A DNA stretch of 44,779 bases from Deltaproteobacteria bacterium (GTDB taxonomy: Bacteria > SZUA-79 > Acidulodesulfobacterales > Acidulodesulfobacteraceae), in NCBI GenBank assembly GCA_023381755.1, contig JAMCUF010000028.1, forward strand, positions 1 through 44,779. The letters are read 5' to 3'. The translations under genes were made by a program, and so were the position numbers. The stretch's first letter is position 1. Each line of letters starts with the position of its first letter. The notes under the pieces are model-generated. The model was not told the origin of the DNA. It was given only the letters and a program-made list of their open reading frames with translations, and ran no database searches. Of this stretch, positions 1 to 7,523 are shown in pieces.

Positions 1-33
1 ATATCTCGACAAGCTTTTATAAAATATTTCTTC
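1..33. repeat. 33-bp exact repeat, copy 1 (window edge)
   Basis: The first 33 bases of the window are identical to 1217-1249 inside pabB, in the same orientation and reading frame, and diverge at the next base. In protein terms this appends a PabB segment (EEIFYKSLSRY) to the C-terminus of PabC. An exact repeat reaching the very end of the sequence is typical of a contig that stopped at an assembly-graph repeat. Confidence 0.9.
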
Positions 34-612
34 AAGCATGGCATTGATTAAAGATATTTTTTGAAAATCTTTTAAGCCTTTAACGGAAACCGTTCCTTCG
101 GAGGTAATGCCGCAATCTAAAAGATAACGCCTTTTTACCCCGTTTAACAAAAAAGCGTCCGGCGTAATCCATTTCTTGCCGTTGAATAAAATAACATTGG
201 AAAACGAGGTATCGGTTATTAAGCCGTTTTTTACAATAAGTATATCGGTCGTGTCATCCAATCCTTTTAATAATGAATTTATGAAACTTCTGTCTTCGTA
301 TTTAAATGAATAATCAAATAACCCGCCGGGGGGTAAAAACGGGTAGGTATCTAAATTAACTATTTTTAATCTTTTAATTTTTCTTTTAAAATAAGGGGTG
401 ATTTCAATATCGAAGGTATTGCTAGAATAAACTACCCTGCATTTGTAAATCCCCTGCCGGTATATTTTAGCATCCGGCAAAAAATCCGCAAGCGATTTCC
501 CGCAATCCATATTAAAAAAATGCGCAATGGTTGCGTTAATTCTCTTATCGTGATAATCGATTAACTTATAATTTCCGTCCAATAGTTTAATCGTTTCAAT
601 AAATCGGAACAT
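1..612 (-). CDS. pabC: PabC-like aminodeoxychorismate lyase (class IV PLP aminotransferase), partial at window edge
   Basis: A minus-strand frame starts at an ATG (610-612) and stays open for 204 codons to the window edge, so no stop is seen. Class IV PLP-enzyme features are visible: an early FIETIKLLDG stretch, the KYEDRS motif whose lysine would carry PLP, and LITDTSFSNV followed by KKWITPD. It would release pyruvate from aminodeoxychorismate to give p-aminobenzoate for folate. It overlaps the end of pabB by 17 bp, so the two are translationally coupled. Proteins of this short (about 200-residue) PabC type normally end a few residues after the ISLINAM stretch seen here. The last 11 residues instead equal an internal piece of PabB, which suggests an artefactual junction at the edge. 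Confidence 0.82.
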   Translation of the reverse strand, partial: MFRFIETIKLLDGNYKLIDYHDKRINATIAHFFNMDCGKSLADFLPDAKIYRQGIYKCRVVYSSNTFDIEITPYFKRKIKRLKIVNLDTYPFLPPGGLFDYSFKYEDRSFINSLLKGLDDTTDILIVKNGLITDTSFSNVILFNGKKWITPDAFLLNGVKRRYLLDCGITSEGTVSVKGLKDFQKISLINAMLEEIFYKSLSRY

Positions 613-1588
613 AAATCTTTTCCACCATTTCGTTATATTCCTTTTCTGCGTCGCTATAAACCGTTATCCCGCCGCCGCTTCTATAAAAACAATCATCCCC
701 TTTCTTTTCGATAAATCTTATCATAACCGAGCTTTTAAGATTTTTTCCGTCATATATGCCAAAAACACCGGTATAATAGCCCCTTTTATCCAGTTCCGTT
801 TCTTTAATAATCTCTAAAGTTTGCTTTTTCGGCGCTCCGCAGATGGACCCTGCCGGAAGCATATTAAAGAGAATATCGCCGAAACGATACATTAAATCCG
901 GCTTAACTTTACCCTCAATCTCGGAAGTCATCTGTAATAACTCTCCAAAATTTGTCTTAATTTTGCAGGTAAAGCAAAATCTGTTGACCCTTACATCTTT
1001 AGATACAATACTTAAATCATTCCTTAAAAGGTCCACGACCGTTAAATGTTCCGCTTTTTCTTTTTTATCATTTAAAAGGATTTCTTCCGCACCGGAAATA
1101 TTTGCATCGATTGTTCCCTTAATCGGATAAGTAAATATCCTGCCTTCCGTTATGTTAATAAAAGTTTCCGGAGAAAACAATACAAACTCATTTTCTTCAT
1201 TCTTAAAATAAAGTTTATATCTCGACAAGCTTTTATAAAATATTTCTTCTAAGCTAAAATTAATCTCGACAGGAGTTTTGAAGGTTAAGTTTAAGAGGTA
1301 CGAATTGCCGCTTTTCTGGTTTTCAATGATATTGTCAAAAGCTTTTTTATAAACTTCAAGGGAAATGGGATGTTTTTGAATATTTAATTCTTTTTTATCA
1401 AAAATGTTACTAATATTGTCATCATAGTTTTTTACTCCGTCTATAAAATACTTAATACAAAAACCGTTTAGTTCGGATAACTTTAAAACTATAGGGAATT
1501 CCATCTCGTAATCGATAATAAAAAGAAATTGAATCCCATTTTTTGTGTAAAAATTTATCTTTTTAATCCAATCCAATTCTAAAATCAC
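596..1588 (-). CDS. pabB: Aminodeoxychorismate synthase component I (chorismate-binding enzyme)
   Basis: This 330-residue protein carries the chorismate-binding-domain motifs in order: PETFINI, a YPIKGTI segment, AEHLTVVDLLRNDL, and the C-terminal ICGAPKK and GYYTGVFGIYDG. With a glutamine amidotransferase (PabA, not in this window) it would turn chorismate into aminodeoxychorismate. The length fits the short PabB type, with a reduced N-terminal domain. The start is GTG (1586-1588), preceded by an AGGATGA ribosome-binding site. Trp-type anthranilate synthase is the alternative, but the overlapping pabC makes the folate role much more likely. A candidate promoter lies at 1664-1692. Confidence 0.9.
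   Translation of the reverse strand: MILELDWIKKINFYTKNGIQFLFIIDYEMEFPIVLKLSELNGFCIKYFIDGVKNYDDNISNIFDKKELNIQKHPISLEVYKKAFDNIIENQKSGNSYLLNLTFKTPVEINFSLEEIFYKSLSRYKLYFKNEENEFVLFSPETFINITEGRIFTYPIKGTIDANISGAEEILLNDKKEKAEHLTVVDLLRNDLSIVSKDVRVNRFCFTCKIKTNFGELLQMTSEIEGKVKPDLMYRFGDILFNMLPAGSICGAPKKQTLEIIKETELDKRGYYTGVFGIYDGKNLKSSVMIRFIEKKGDDCFYRSGGGITVYSDAEKEYNEMVEKIYVPIY
1217..1249. repeat. 33-bp exact repeat, copy 2 (inside pabB)
   Basis: Second copy of the 33-bp repeat. Here it is a natural part of the chorismate-binding domain, following the INFSL stretch, so this is probably the original copy. Confidence 0.9.
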
Positions 1589-1614
1589 TCATCCTGTTAT
1601 ATTTAATTTTTTAA

Positions 1615-1638
1615 CTAATAAATATGCTAATAAATATG
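1615..1638. repeat. 12-bp tandem direct repeat (2 copies)
   Basis: The 12-mer CTAATAAATATG occurs twice head to tail (1615-1626 and 1627-1638), about 26 bp upstream of the pabB start codon, in its 5' leader. Confidence 0.8.
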
Positions 1639-1663
1639 GGTAAGAACTCGCAATCCTTATATT

Positions 1664-1692
1664 ATTATAGAAAAATGGTTATAATAAGTAAA
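1664..1692 (-). promoter_or_regulatory. Candidate sigma70-type promoter for pabBC
   Basis: On the minus strand TTTACT (-35, 1687-1692) is followed after 17 bp by a perfect TATAAT (-10, 1664-1669), about 75 bp upstream of the pabB GTG. The -35 matches the consensus at four of six positions. Sequence match only. Confidence 0.4.
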
Positions 1693-1764
1693 TACGGCAT
1701 ATATTATTAACAGGCATCCCCTTCCTTTTGATATAATATTACTTATTATATTTATTTAATACAA

Positions 1765-1812
1765 AAAATTATAACAGTCACTTAGGGAAAAATTATAACA
1801 GTCACTTAGGGA
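1765..1812. repeat. 24-bp tandem direct repeat (2 copies) upstream of the radical SAM gene
   Basis: The 24-base unit (AAAATTATAACA followed by GTCACTTAGGGA) occurs twice without mismatch (1765-1788 and 1789-1812). The second copy ends 30 bp before the TATAAT at 1842-1847, so the repeats cover and flank the expected -35 region. That is a typical place for direct-repeat activator sites. The regulator is unknown. Confidence 0.85.
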
Positions 1813-1841
1813 ACAATTAAATAACCCCGTTTGTGATAAAC

Positions 1842-1847
1842 TATAAT
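1842..1847 (+). promoter_or_regulatory. Candidate -10 element for the radical SAM operon
   Basis: A perfect TATAAT lies 41 bp upstream of the radical SAM start codon. No good -35 hexamer sits at 16-18 bp spacing. The 24-bp repeats lie just upstream, which would fit an activator-dependent promoter, but this is inference. Confidence 0.35.
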
Positions 1848-1888
1848 AAATCTAAAATACAATATATTCTATTCTTGGGAGAATTAAC

Positions 1889-2905
1889 ATGGATGCATAT
1901 AATAATCAAAGCCAAAATAACGAGTTTTATGTCCAATGGCATTTTACCGAATCTTGCAATTTAAGATGTATCCACTGTTATCAAAATGATTATAACCGTA
2001 AAGACTTAGACTTAAATCTGCTTGAATCCATTTTTTTAAAAATAGACGAAGCTATGTCTAAATGGAAAATGGGATGTTTTATTTCATTAACGGGCGGGGA
2101 ACCGTTTTTAAAACCGGACAGCCTTTTTTACTTGGCAGGCTTAATCGAAAAATCGGATAACTTTAAAAATATCGCTATATTGACAAACGGCACATTAATT
2201 GACGATGAAATAATCAATGAGATAAAAAAATACAAGAAGATTTCCGAAATTCAAATTTCTCTCGACGGACACGATGAAAAAACACATGATAGAATAAGGG
2301 GGAAGGGAACCTTTTTAAAATCGGCGGAATCCATTAAAAAACTTAAGAACGCGGGTATCAAAACATCGATAATGTTCACCCTTCATAAAAAAAACGCAGA
2401 GTACGCAGTAAATATGCCGGAACTGGCCGCTTCTTTAAATGCGGATACCCTGACTATCGAAAGAATGACGACCATGAGCAAGACCGAAAAAGAGGAGTTT
2501 TTTATCGAGGCTTCCGAGTTGAAAAGAATTTACTCGGATGTTTATCATAAAGCAAAAGAGGGGGTTTTTAATAAGGGCGTTAAACTTATAACGTCAAGGC
2601 CTTTATGGAATTTGGTGGATGAAAATGCCGGCGGCTACTGTCCGGTTGGGCTTTCTTCGATATGCATTATGCATGACGGAACTTTGCTGCCGTGCAGGAG
2701 GCTTTATCTGCCGCTCGGCAATATTTTATCCGACGGGCTTTTCAAAATATGGTATAATTCCGATATTTTATGGCAAATGAGAAAAAAGAATGGCAAAAAC
2801 AAATGTTCAGGCTGTCCCCATATCGAAAGATGCGGCGGGTGCAAGTCTGTAAGTTATTACTGTAACGGGGATTTCAATACAAAAGATCCCCAATGCTGGA
2901 TATAA
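1889..2905 (+). CDS. Radical SAM/SPASM protein, probable peptide- or cofactor-modifying enzyme
   Basis: This 338-residue protein has an N-terminal radical SAM domain with the CX3CX2C cluster motif (C23, C27, C30) and GGEP at 69-72. A C-terminal SPASM-type region has Cys at 251 and a dense set near the end (C306, C309, C315, C318, C325, C336), enough for auxiliary Fe-S clusters. The ending (CGGC, then GD and DPQCW) resembles PqqE/AhbC/NirJ-type enzymes. The start is ATG with a GGGAGA site. A PqqD-like gene follows 18 bp after the stop. The pair suggests RiPP maturation, as with PqqE and PqqD. No precursor peptide, heme d1 or PQQ genes are present, so the substrate is unknown. Confidence 0.88.
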   Translation: MDAYNNQSQNNEFYVQWHFTESCNLRCIHCYQNDYNRKDLDLNLLESIFLKIDEAMSKWKMGCFISLTGGEPFLKPDSLFYLAGLIEKSDNFKNIAILTNGTLIDDEIINEIKKYKKISEIQISLDGHDEKTHDRIRGKGTFLKSAESIKKLKNAGIKTSIMFTLHKKNAEYAVNMPELAASLNADTLTIERMTTMSKTEKEEFFIEASELKRIYSDVYHKAKEGVFNKGVKLITSRPLWNLVDENAGGYCPVGLSSICIMHDGTLLPCRRLYLPLGNILSDGLFKIWYNSDILWQMRKKNGKNKCSGCPHIERCGGCKSVSYYCNGDFNTKDPQCWI

Positions 2906-2923
2906 AGGGAGGATATAAGATAT

Positions 2924-3187
2924 ATGAAAATATTCAAACTTTCCGAAAATGTAAGCGTAAAACAGGATGGAGAAAATTATATGCTTTTTGATAACCTAAA
3001 TGGAAACATTTATAAATTAAACGCGGTATCATATAAGATTTTATCGTTATGCGACGGGGAAAACACGGATGAGGATATAATACAAAACATAACAAATACC
3101 TTTAATGCCGCCAAGGAAGAGACGGTAAAAGATTTTAACGATTTAATGCAAAACCTTTTAGAAAGACGGTATGTTTCAAATATATAA
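2924..3187 (+). CDS. PqqD family protein (RiPP recognition element-like)
   Basis: An 87-residue protein whose pattern fits the PqqD fold: an N-terminal basic/hydrophobic strand, DNLNGNIYKLNAVSYKILSL, an acidic turn (GENTDED), then a helical half ending in LLERRYV. PqqD-like domains are winged-helix-like modules that bind leader peptides and present them to a radical SAM partner. A strong AGGGAGG (2906-2912) lies directly after the stop of the upstream radical SAM gene, so the two form one operon. The function is inferred from fold similarity and context. A diverged PqqD with a non-peptide role cannot be excluded. Confidence 0.72.
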   Translation: MKIFKLSENVSVKQDGENYMLFDNLNGNIYKLNAVSYKILSLCDGENTDEDIIQNITNTFNAAKEETVKDFNDLMQNLLERRYVSNI

Positions 3188-3329
3188 TATAACCCGGCAT
3201 ATTCATCATTAATGCAATAATACAATGCACAATTACCGGACTTTCCTATAATTTTATATTTTAGCAAAAGTATATGTGATATATTAGCATATATTTAAAC
3301 ATATTTTATCGGGGGGATTTATTTACAAT

Positions 3330-3905
3330 ATGGATATTAAAAATGCGGCTTACCCGGCCCTGCATTTATGGTGGAGATACTACTGGAGAATAGGGCTATT
3401 TCTTTTTGTAATAGGAATCATCTTTGTTATTATAGGAAATTTTATCCTTGGCATAAACGGAATGATGTTTTTTGTTAAAATGATAAAAACCCCTCCGTCC
3501 CATATTGCGCCTTACGGCATGAAAGTATTGAGCGTAATACTGGCGCTAATATTTATATTTTTTATTGCAGCACTATTGTTTGAAATATGGCTATTTCGTT
3601 CCGCGCTTTTTAAGAAAAGTTTCGTTTTTAACGGTAAATCGGAAAGATTTTCGGTAAATTACGACAACACGGTTTTAAATACCCCTTTGGCGTGGGGTAA
3701 TGCGTCGAGGCTTTGGTGGGGCGTTTTCTGGCGCGGATTTGTCCTAAGCATTATTGCGCACTTGCTATTTTTTTGGATGGGCCCTTTAATGATACTAATT
3801 AATATTGCCGTGGGTTATTTGGCGTTTTTATGGCTTTTATCATATAATTATGGAAAGTCTAAGGTAACCGTATCGGCATTAACCGGCGATTCTACCGGTC
3901 TTTAA
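3330..3905 (+). CDS. Hypothetical membrane protein with a duplicated LWWxxxWR motif
   Basis: A 191-residue protein that I do not recognise. It has about four hydrophobic segments (near 21-44, 64-90, 136-150 and 151-172) and a central polar loop (about 95-125). A motif occurs twice, 115 residues apart: LWWRYYWR at 13-20 and LWWGVFWR at 128-135, each just before a membrane segment. This suggests an internal duplication of a two-helix unit. It lies 142 bp after the PqqD-like gene, same strand, with its own purine-rich site (about 3312-3317). It could belong to the radical SAM operon or be independent. No catalytic motif or signal peptide is evident. Confidence 0.65.
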   Translation: MDIKNAAYPALHLWWRYYWRIGLFLFVIGIIFVIIGNFILGINGMMFFVKMIKTPPSHIAPYGMKVLSVILALIFIFFIAALLFEIWLFRSALFKKSFVFNGKSERFSVNYDNTVLNTPLAWGNASRLWWGVFWRGFVLSIIAHLLFFWMGPLMILINIAVGYLAFLWLLSYNYGKSKVTVSALTGDSTGL

Positions 3906-3992
3906 CATCGTAAGGCAATATGAATCAAAAATACATGATGAGCGGAATAGACAGAGGATTTATTATAAATTCGACATAAAACTTTTTGATGA

Positions 3993-4008
3993 TGTTTCAC
4001 ATGAAACA
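3993..4008. promoter_or_regulatory. parS: parS-like centromere site
   Basis: The 16-mer TGTTTCACATGAAACA differs from the widely conserved bacterial parS consensus (TGTTTCACGTGAAACA) at one central base. It lies 14 bp after the mnmG stop codon and about 6 kb from the predicted origin, the usual neighbourhood for ParB loading sites. In many bacteria rsmG, parA and parB follow mnmG. They are absent here, so ParB would be encoded elsewhere. Confidence 0.65.
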
Positions 4009-4021
4009 AATTTTAGCTAAA

Positions 4022-5833
4022 TCAGGGCTTATGGCACCTCATCAATAAAATGCTAACGGCGGCGGGCGTAATACCCGAAATTCTGCCGGCTTCGGCGATG
4101 GTTTCAGGTTTAATTTTATTAAGTTTTTCAATTACTTCGAGCGATAAACCCGGAATAGTATTGAAATCAATATCTTTATTTAACTTAATGCCTTCAAATT
4201 TTTTTAACCGGAGGGTTTCCTCTTTTTGCCTGTTAATATAGCCTTCATATTTAATAAAAAGCTGGACTCTATTTAATATATCCCTGCCGAATTTATCGAT
4301 TTCCGTTCCAAATTCACTCATAAGATTTTCGATGGAAAAATCCGGCCGCTTTAACAGGTCATAATGCTTTCCGTTTTCATATGATTTTAAAAAAGATAAT
4401 AGTTCATTAAACTTGGATAGCCTGTCTTTATATATAGAGTATCTTTCTTCGTCCAACAAACCAACCTTTTTGCCATATTCGCAAAGCCTAAAATCGGCAT
4501 TGTCTTCCCGCAATAAAAGCCGGTACTCTGCGCGCGATGTAAACATTCTATAAGGTTCAGCGGTACCAAGCGTAATTAAATCGTCGATTAAAACCCCAAT
4601 ATATGCCTCATCTCTTGCAAGTATCAAAGGCTTTTCGCCCTTAATCTTTAAAGCGGCGTTAATGCCTGCAATAATCCCCTGGGCCGCCGCTTCTTCATAG
4701 CCTGATGTTCCGTTAATCTGCCCCGCCAAAAAAAGATTTTCTATATTTTTGGTTTCCAAGGAATGTTTAAGCTGGGTGGGCAGGACATAATCATATTCAA
4801 TGGCATACCCCGGTCTCATAATTTTAACATCTTCAAGTCCTTTTATCGTTCTTAAAAATTTAAGCTGGGTATCTAACGGCAGGCTTGTTGAAAGCCCGTT
4901 CGGATAGTATTCGACGGAACCCATGCCTTCCCTTTCCAAAAATATCTGGTGCCTTTCTTTGTCTTGAAATCTGACGACTTTATCCTCTATGGAGGGACAA
5001 TACCGCGGCCCGACACCTTTAATAACTCCGCAATATAAAGGGGATTTATCCAAATCGTTTAAAATTATATTGTGAGTTTTTTTGTTTGTGTAGGTTATGT
5101 AACAGTTTATGCTATTAGTTATATTATTATCTGCAAGGGAAAAAGGAATAAAATCATCCTCGCCTTTTTGTTCTTCGAGTTCCGAAAAATCGATTGATCT
5201 TCCGTCTAATCTTGGGGTTGTGCCTGTTTTAAGCCTTCCGAGTTCAAGACCGTTTTCGATTAAACTTAACGAAAGCTTACCGGCGGCAAAATCCCCCGCC
5301 CTTCCCGCGCTGTAATTAAAGAGGCCGATGTGGATAAGCCCCCTTAAAAATGTTCCGGTAGTTAAAATAACGGCGTTCGAATAAAGCCGCTCGCCGGTCC
5401 ATAAAACAACTCCCGAGGCTTTGCCGTCTTCGACAATTAAAGAATCGGCCATAGATTGAATTATCGTTAAATTACCCGCCGACTCCAAAACCTTTTTCAT
5501 ATAAGTTTTATATTGGAACATATCGGCTTGGGCGCGCGAAGACCTGACTGCAGGACCCTTTTTGGTGTTAAGCGTTCTAAACTGGATGCCTGTTTTATCG
5601 ATAGCCTTTCCCATTTCCCCTCCAAGCGCATCGACTTCCCTTACGAGATGCCCCTTGGCTAAACCACCTATCGCCGGATTACAGGACATCTGGCCGATAT
5701 TGTCTAAATTAATTGTAATGACGGCGGTTCTTAAACCCATTTTTGCGGCTGCCAAAGAGGCCTCTATGCCGGCATGCCCGGTTCCAATAATAATAACATC
5801 AAAAAAATTACCCTTATCTTTTTTTATCATCAT
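4022..5833 (-). CDS. mnmG: tRNA uridine 5-carboxymethylaminomethyl modification enzyme MnmG (GidA)
   Basis: This 603-residue FAD protein works with MnmE to install the (carboxymethyl)aminomethyl group on wobble U34 of certain tRNAs. The FAD-binding Rossmann motif GTGHAG is at 17-22. Family signatures include CNPAIGGLAKG, the conserved CGVIKGVGPRYCPSIEDK segment, LAGQINGTSGYEEAAAQG and TSRAEYRLLLREDNAD. The length is slightly short of the usual 620-630. The start is the first of two adjacent ATGs. It lies downstream of mnmE in the same direction, 156 bp away, in the classical origin-side order. The rsmG partner often found next is missing. Confidence 0.97.
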   Translation of the reverse strand: MMIKKDKGNFFDVIIIGTGHAGIEASLAAAKMGLRTAVITINLDNIGQMSCNPAIGGLAKGHLVREVDALGGEMGKAIDKTGIQFRTLNTKKGPAVRSSRAQADMFQYKTYMKKVLESAGNLTIIQSMADSLIVEDGKASGVVLWTGERLYSNAVILTTGTFLRGLIHIGLFNYSAGRAGDFAAGKLSLSLIENGLELGRLKTGTTPRLDGRSIDFSELEEQKGEDDFIPFSLADNNITNSINCYITYTNKKTHNIILNDLDKSPLYCGVIKGVGPRYCPSIEDKVVRFQDKERHQIFLEREGMGSVEYYPNGLSTSLPLDTQLKFLRTIKGLEDVKIMRPGYAIEYDYVLPTQLKHSLETKNIENLFLAGQINGTSGYEEAAAQGIIAGINAALKIKGEKPLILARDEAYIGVLIDDLITLGTAEPYRMFTSRAEYRLLLREDNADFRLCEYGKKVGLLDEERYSIYKDRLSKFNELLSFLKSYENGKHYDLLKRPDFSIENLMSEFGTEIDKFGRDILNRVQLFIKYEGYINRQKEETLRLKKFEGIKLNKDIDFNTIPGLSLEVIEKLNKIKPETIAEAGRISGITPAAVSILLMRCHKP

Positions 5834-5989
5834 ATTAATTAATAATTAACCTTATTGCTTCCGGGGTATAAAGCCGTTCTTGGCCGGTTAACCTAAATAA
5901 ACCATTTTTACTTATTGTATCATTCTCTTCAACGGAGCACGGCATTTAGCAACACCCAGTAACTATCAACACCTGCAGTCAAAATCATC

Positions 5990-7417
5990 CTATTTTCCGA
6001 TACAAAACTCTTTAAAAAGCGTATTAAGTATATCCTCGTTCGTAACGCCGCCGATAATTTCATCTAAATAACTCATGGCTTCCCTTAGGTCGATTGATAT
6101 AAGTTCAAGGGGCTCTCTATTTTTATACTTCATAACTCCTTTTTGCAATAAGTCATAAGATTTTTCTAATAGCGTCTTTTGCCTTATAGTCGTAATGCCG
6201 ACATCTTCTTTGACACCGCTTTCGATTTTTAAAATTATATCGTAAAGGGTATCCTTTAATAAATCTATCCCGATATTATTTTTAACGCTCATTAAAATTA
6301 ACTTTGACGAACCTGTTCTGTCAATTATACTTTTAAATGGCTTATCTCCTTTATTTGTTAAATCGTCCGGCGATAATAAATCGATCTTATTTAAAACGAA
6401 AATCACATTTTTAAGCCTGAGTACCTCATAATCTGCGTTAAAATCAAAATCGGTAAAATCATCCTGCGCATCGCAAATGTAAATTACTACGTCGGCTTTT
6501 TCGATTTGCCGGTATGTTGATTTTATGCCTTCACTTTCAATTAAATCATGAGATTCACGCAATCCCGCAGTATCGATAACTTTTATGGGTTTATTAAATA
6601 AAAATAAATTGCCTTCTATATAATCTCTTGTAGTTCCCGGCGTATCCGAAACAATCGCCCTGTTTTTCCCCAGCAAGGTGTTCAAAAGACTGGACTTTCC
6701 TGCGTTAGGTTTTCCGGCTATAACAACGCTCAAACCCTGCCTGTTTAAGTTATAATTTTCATAAGAGCCAATCAAATCCTTAATGGAATTAATAAGGCCA
6801 TAACCCGCATTAAAGAATTCTTTATCCAAATCGCGAAACTCCTCCTCGGGAAAATCTATTAAAACTTCCACCGCAGCCAAAAGATACAGATAATCATTCC
6901 TGATTCTTTTTATCCTGTTTTCCAAAAGGCCGTTTAATTCGTTGCTCGCAATCAAAAGCGTCTTTACCGAATTAGCCTTTATAATCTCTAAAATTGCCTC
7001 TGCCTGAATAAGATTAATCTTATTATTAAGGTACGCCCTTTTAGTAAATTCCCCGTTATAAGCAAGCCTCGCCCCGGATTTAAGTATAATTTCAAGAATA
7101 TACCGTGTATTAAATATTCCTCCATGGGGATATATCTCGAACATATCTTCTCCCGTGTAGGAATCCGGACCTTTTATATAAACACAAGCAGCTTCGTCTA
7201 CAAAGGAACCTACAAACGGATCATAGATTCGGCCGGCATAAAAATAACGCGGTTTAAGCGGATAAGCCTTTTTGCCATATGGGCTGAAAATTTTCCGCAG
7301 AATGACTCCGGAGTCTTTGCCCGAAGCCCGTATAATACTTATAGCACCCTCACCTATCGGGGAAGATATTGCGCAAATAGTGTCAATTTCTTCAGCAAGC
7401 GCGGATTTAACAGCCAT
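5990..7417 (-). CDS. mnmE: tRNA modification GTPase MnmE (TrmE)
   Basis: A 475-residue protein with the three MnmE parts: an N-terminal formyl-THF-binding domain (TICAISSPIGEGAISIIR, later EFTKRAYLNNKINLIQAEA), a G domain (GKPNAGKSSLLN near 235, DTPGTTRD, DTAGL, NKID), and a helical C-terminus ending FCIGK. That last cysteine motif is the family hallmark. It is the GTPase partner of MnmG in wobble-uridine modification. It lies between yidC and mnmG, as in many origin regions. The start ATG precedes the first conserved domain by only about a dozen residues. Confidence 0.97.
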   Translation of the reverse strand: MAVKSALAEEIDTICAISSPIGEGAISIIRASGKDSGVILRKIFSPYGKKAYPLKPRYFYAGRIYDPFVGSFVDEAACVYIKGPDSYTGEDMFEIYPHGGIFNTRYILEIILKSGARLAYNGEFTKRAYLNNKINLIQAEAILEIIKANSVKTLLIASNELNGLLENRIKRIRNDYLYLLAAVEVLIDFPEEEFRDLDKEFFNAGYGLINSIKDLIGSYENYNLNRQGLSVVIAGKPNAGKSSLLNTLLGKNRAIVSDTPGTTRDYIEGNLFLFNKPIKVIDTAGLRESHDLIESEGIKSTYRQIEKADVVIYICDAQDDFTDFDFNADYEVLRLKNVIFVLNKIDLLSPDDLTNKGDKPFKSIIDRTGSSKLILMSVKNNIGIDLLKDTLYDIILKIESGVKEDVGITTIRQKTLLEKSYDLLQKGVMKYKNREPLELISIDLREAMSYLDEIIGGVTNEDILNTLFKEFCIGK

Positions 7418-7523
7418 TTTAAACTAATCCAATCTGGTGCATATGGCCACATATTAATAATTATATAACATAACGAACATAACAAAACAACCCCAGACCC
7501 GCCGGTTTTGCCCGCCTAAACCG

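Larger units (their letters stand above)
1589..1888. other. Divergent intergenic region between pabB and the radical SAM gene
   Basis: These 300 bases lie between divergent genes. They hold a 12-bp tandem duplication (1615-1638), a plausible pabB promoter on the minus strand (1664-1692), a 24-bp tandem duplication (1765-1812) and a TATAAT hexamer (1842-1847) ahead of the radical SAM gene. No credible small ORF with a ribosome-binding site was found on either strand, so no RiPP precursor is visible here. Confidence 0.7.

Noticed and set aside
3225-3251. 8-codon ORF between the PqqD-like and membrane-protein genes, considered as a RiPP precursor
   Set aside because: Too short for leader plus core and without a ribosome-binding site.
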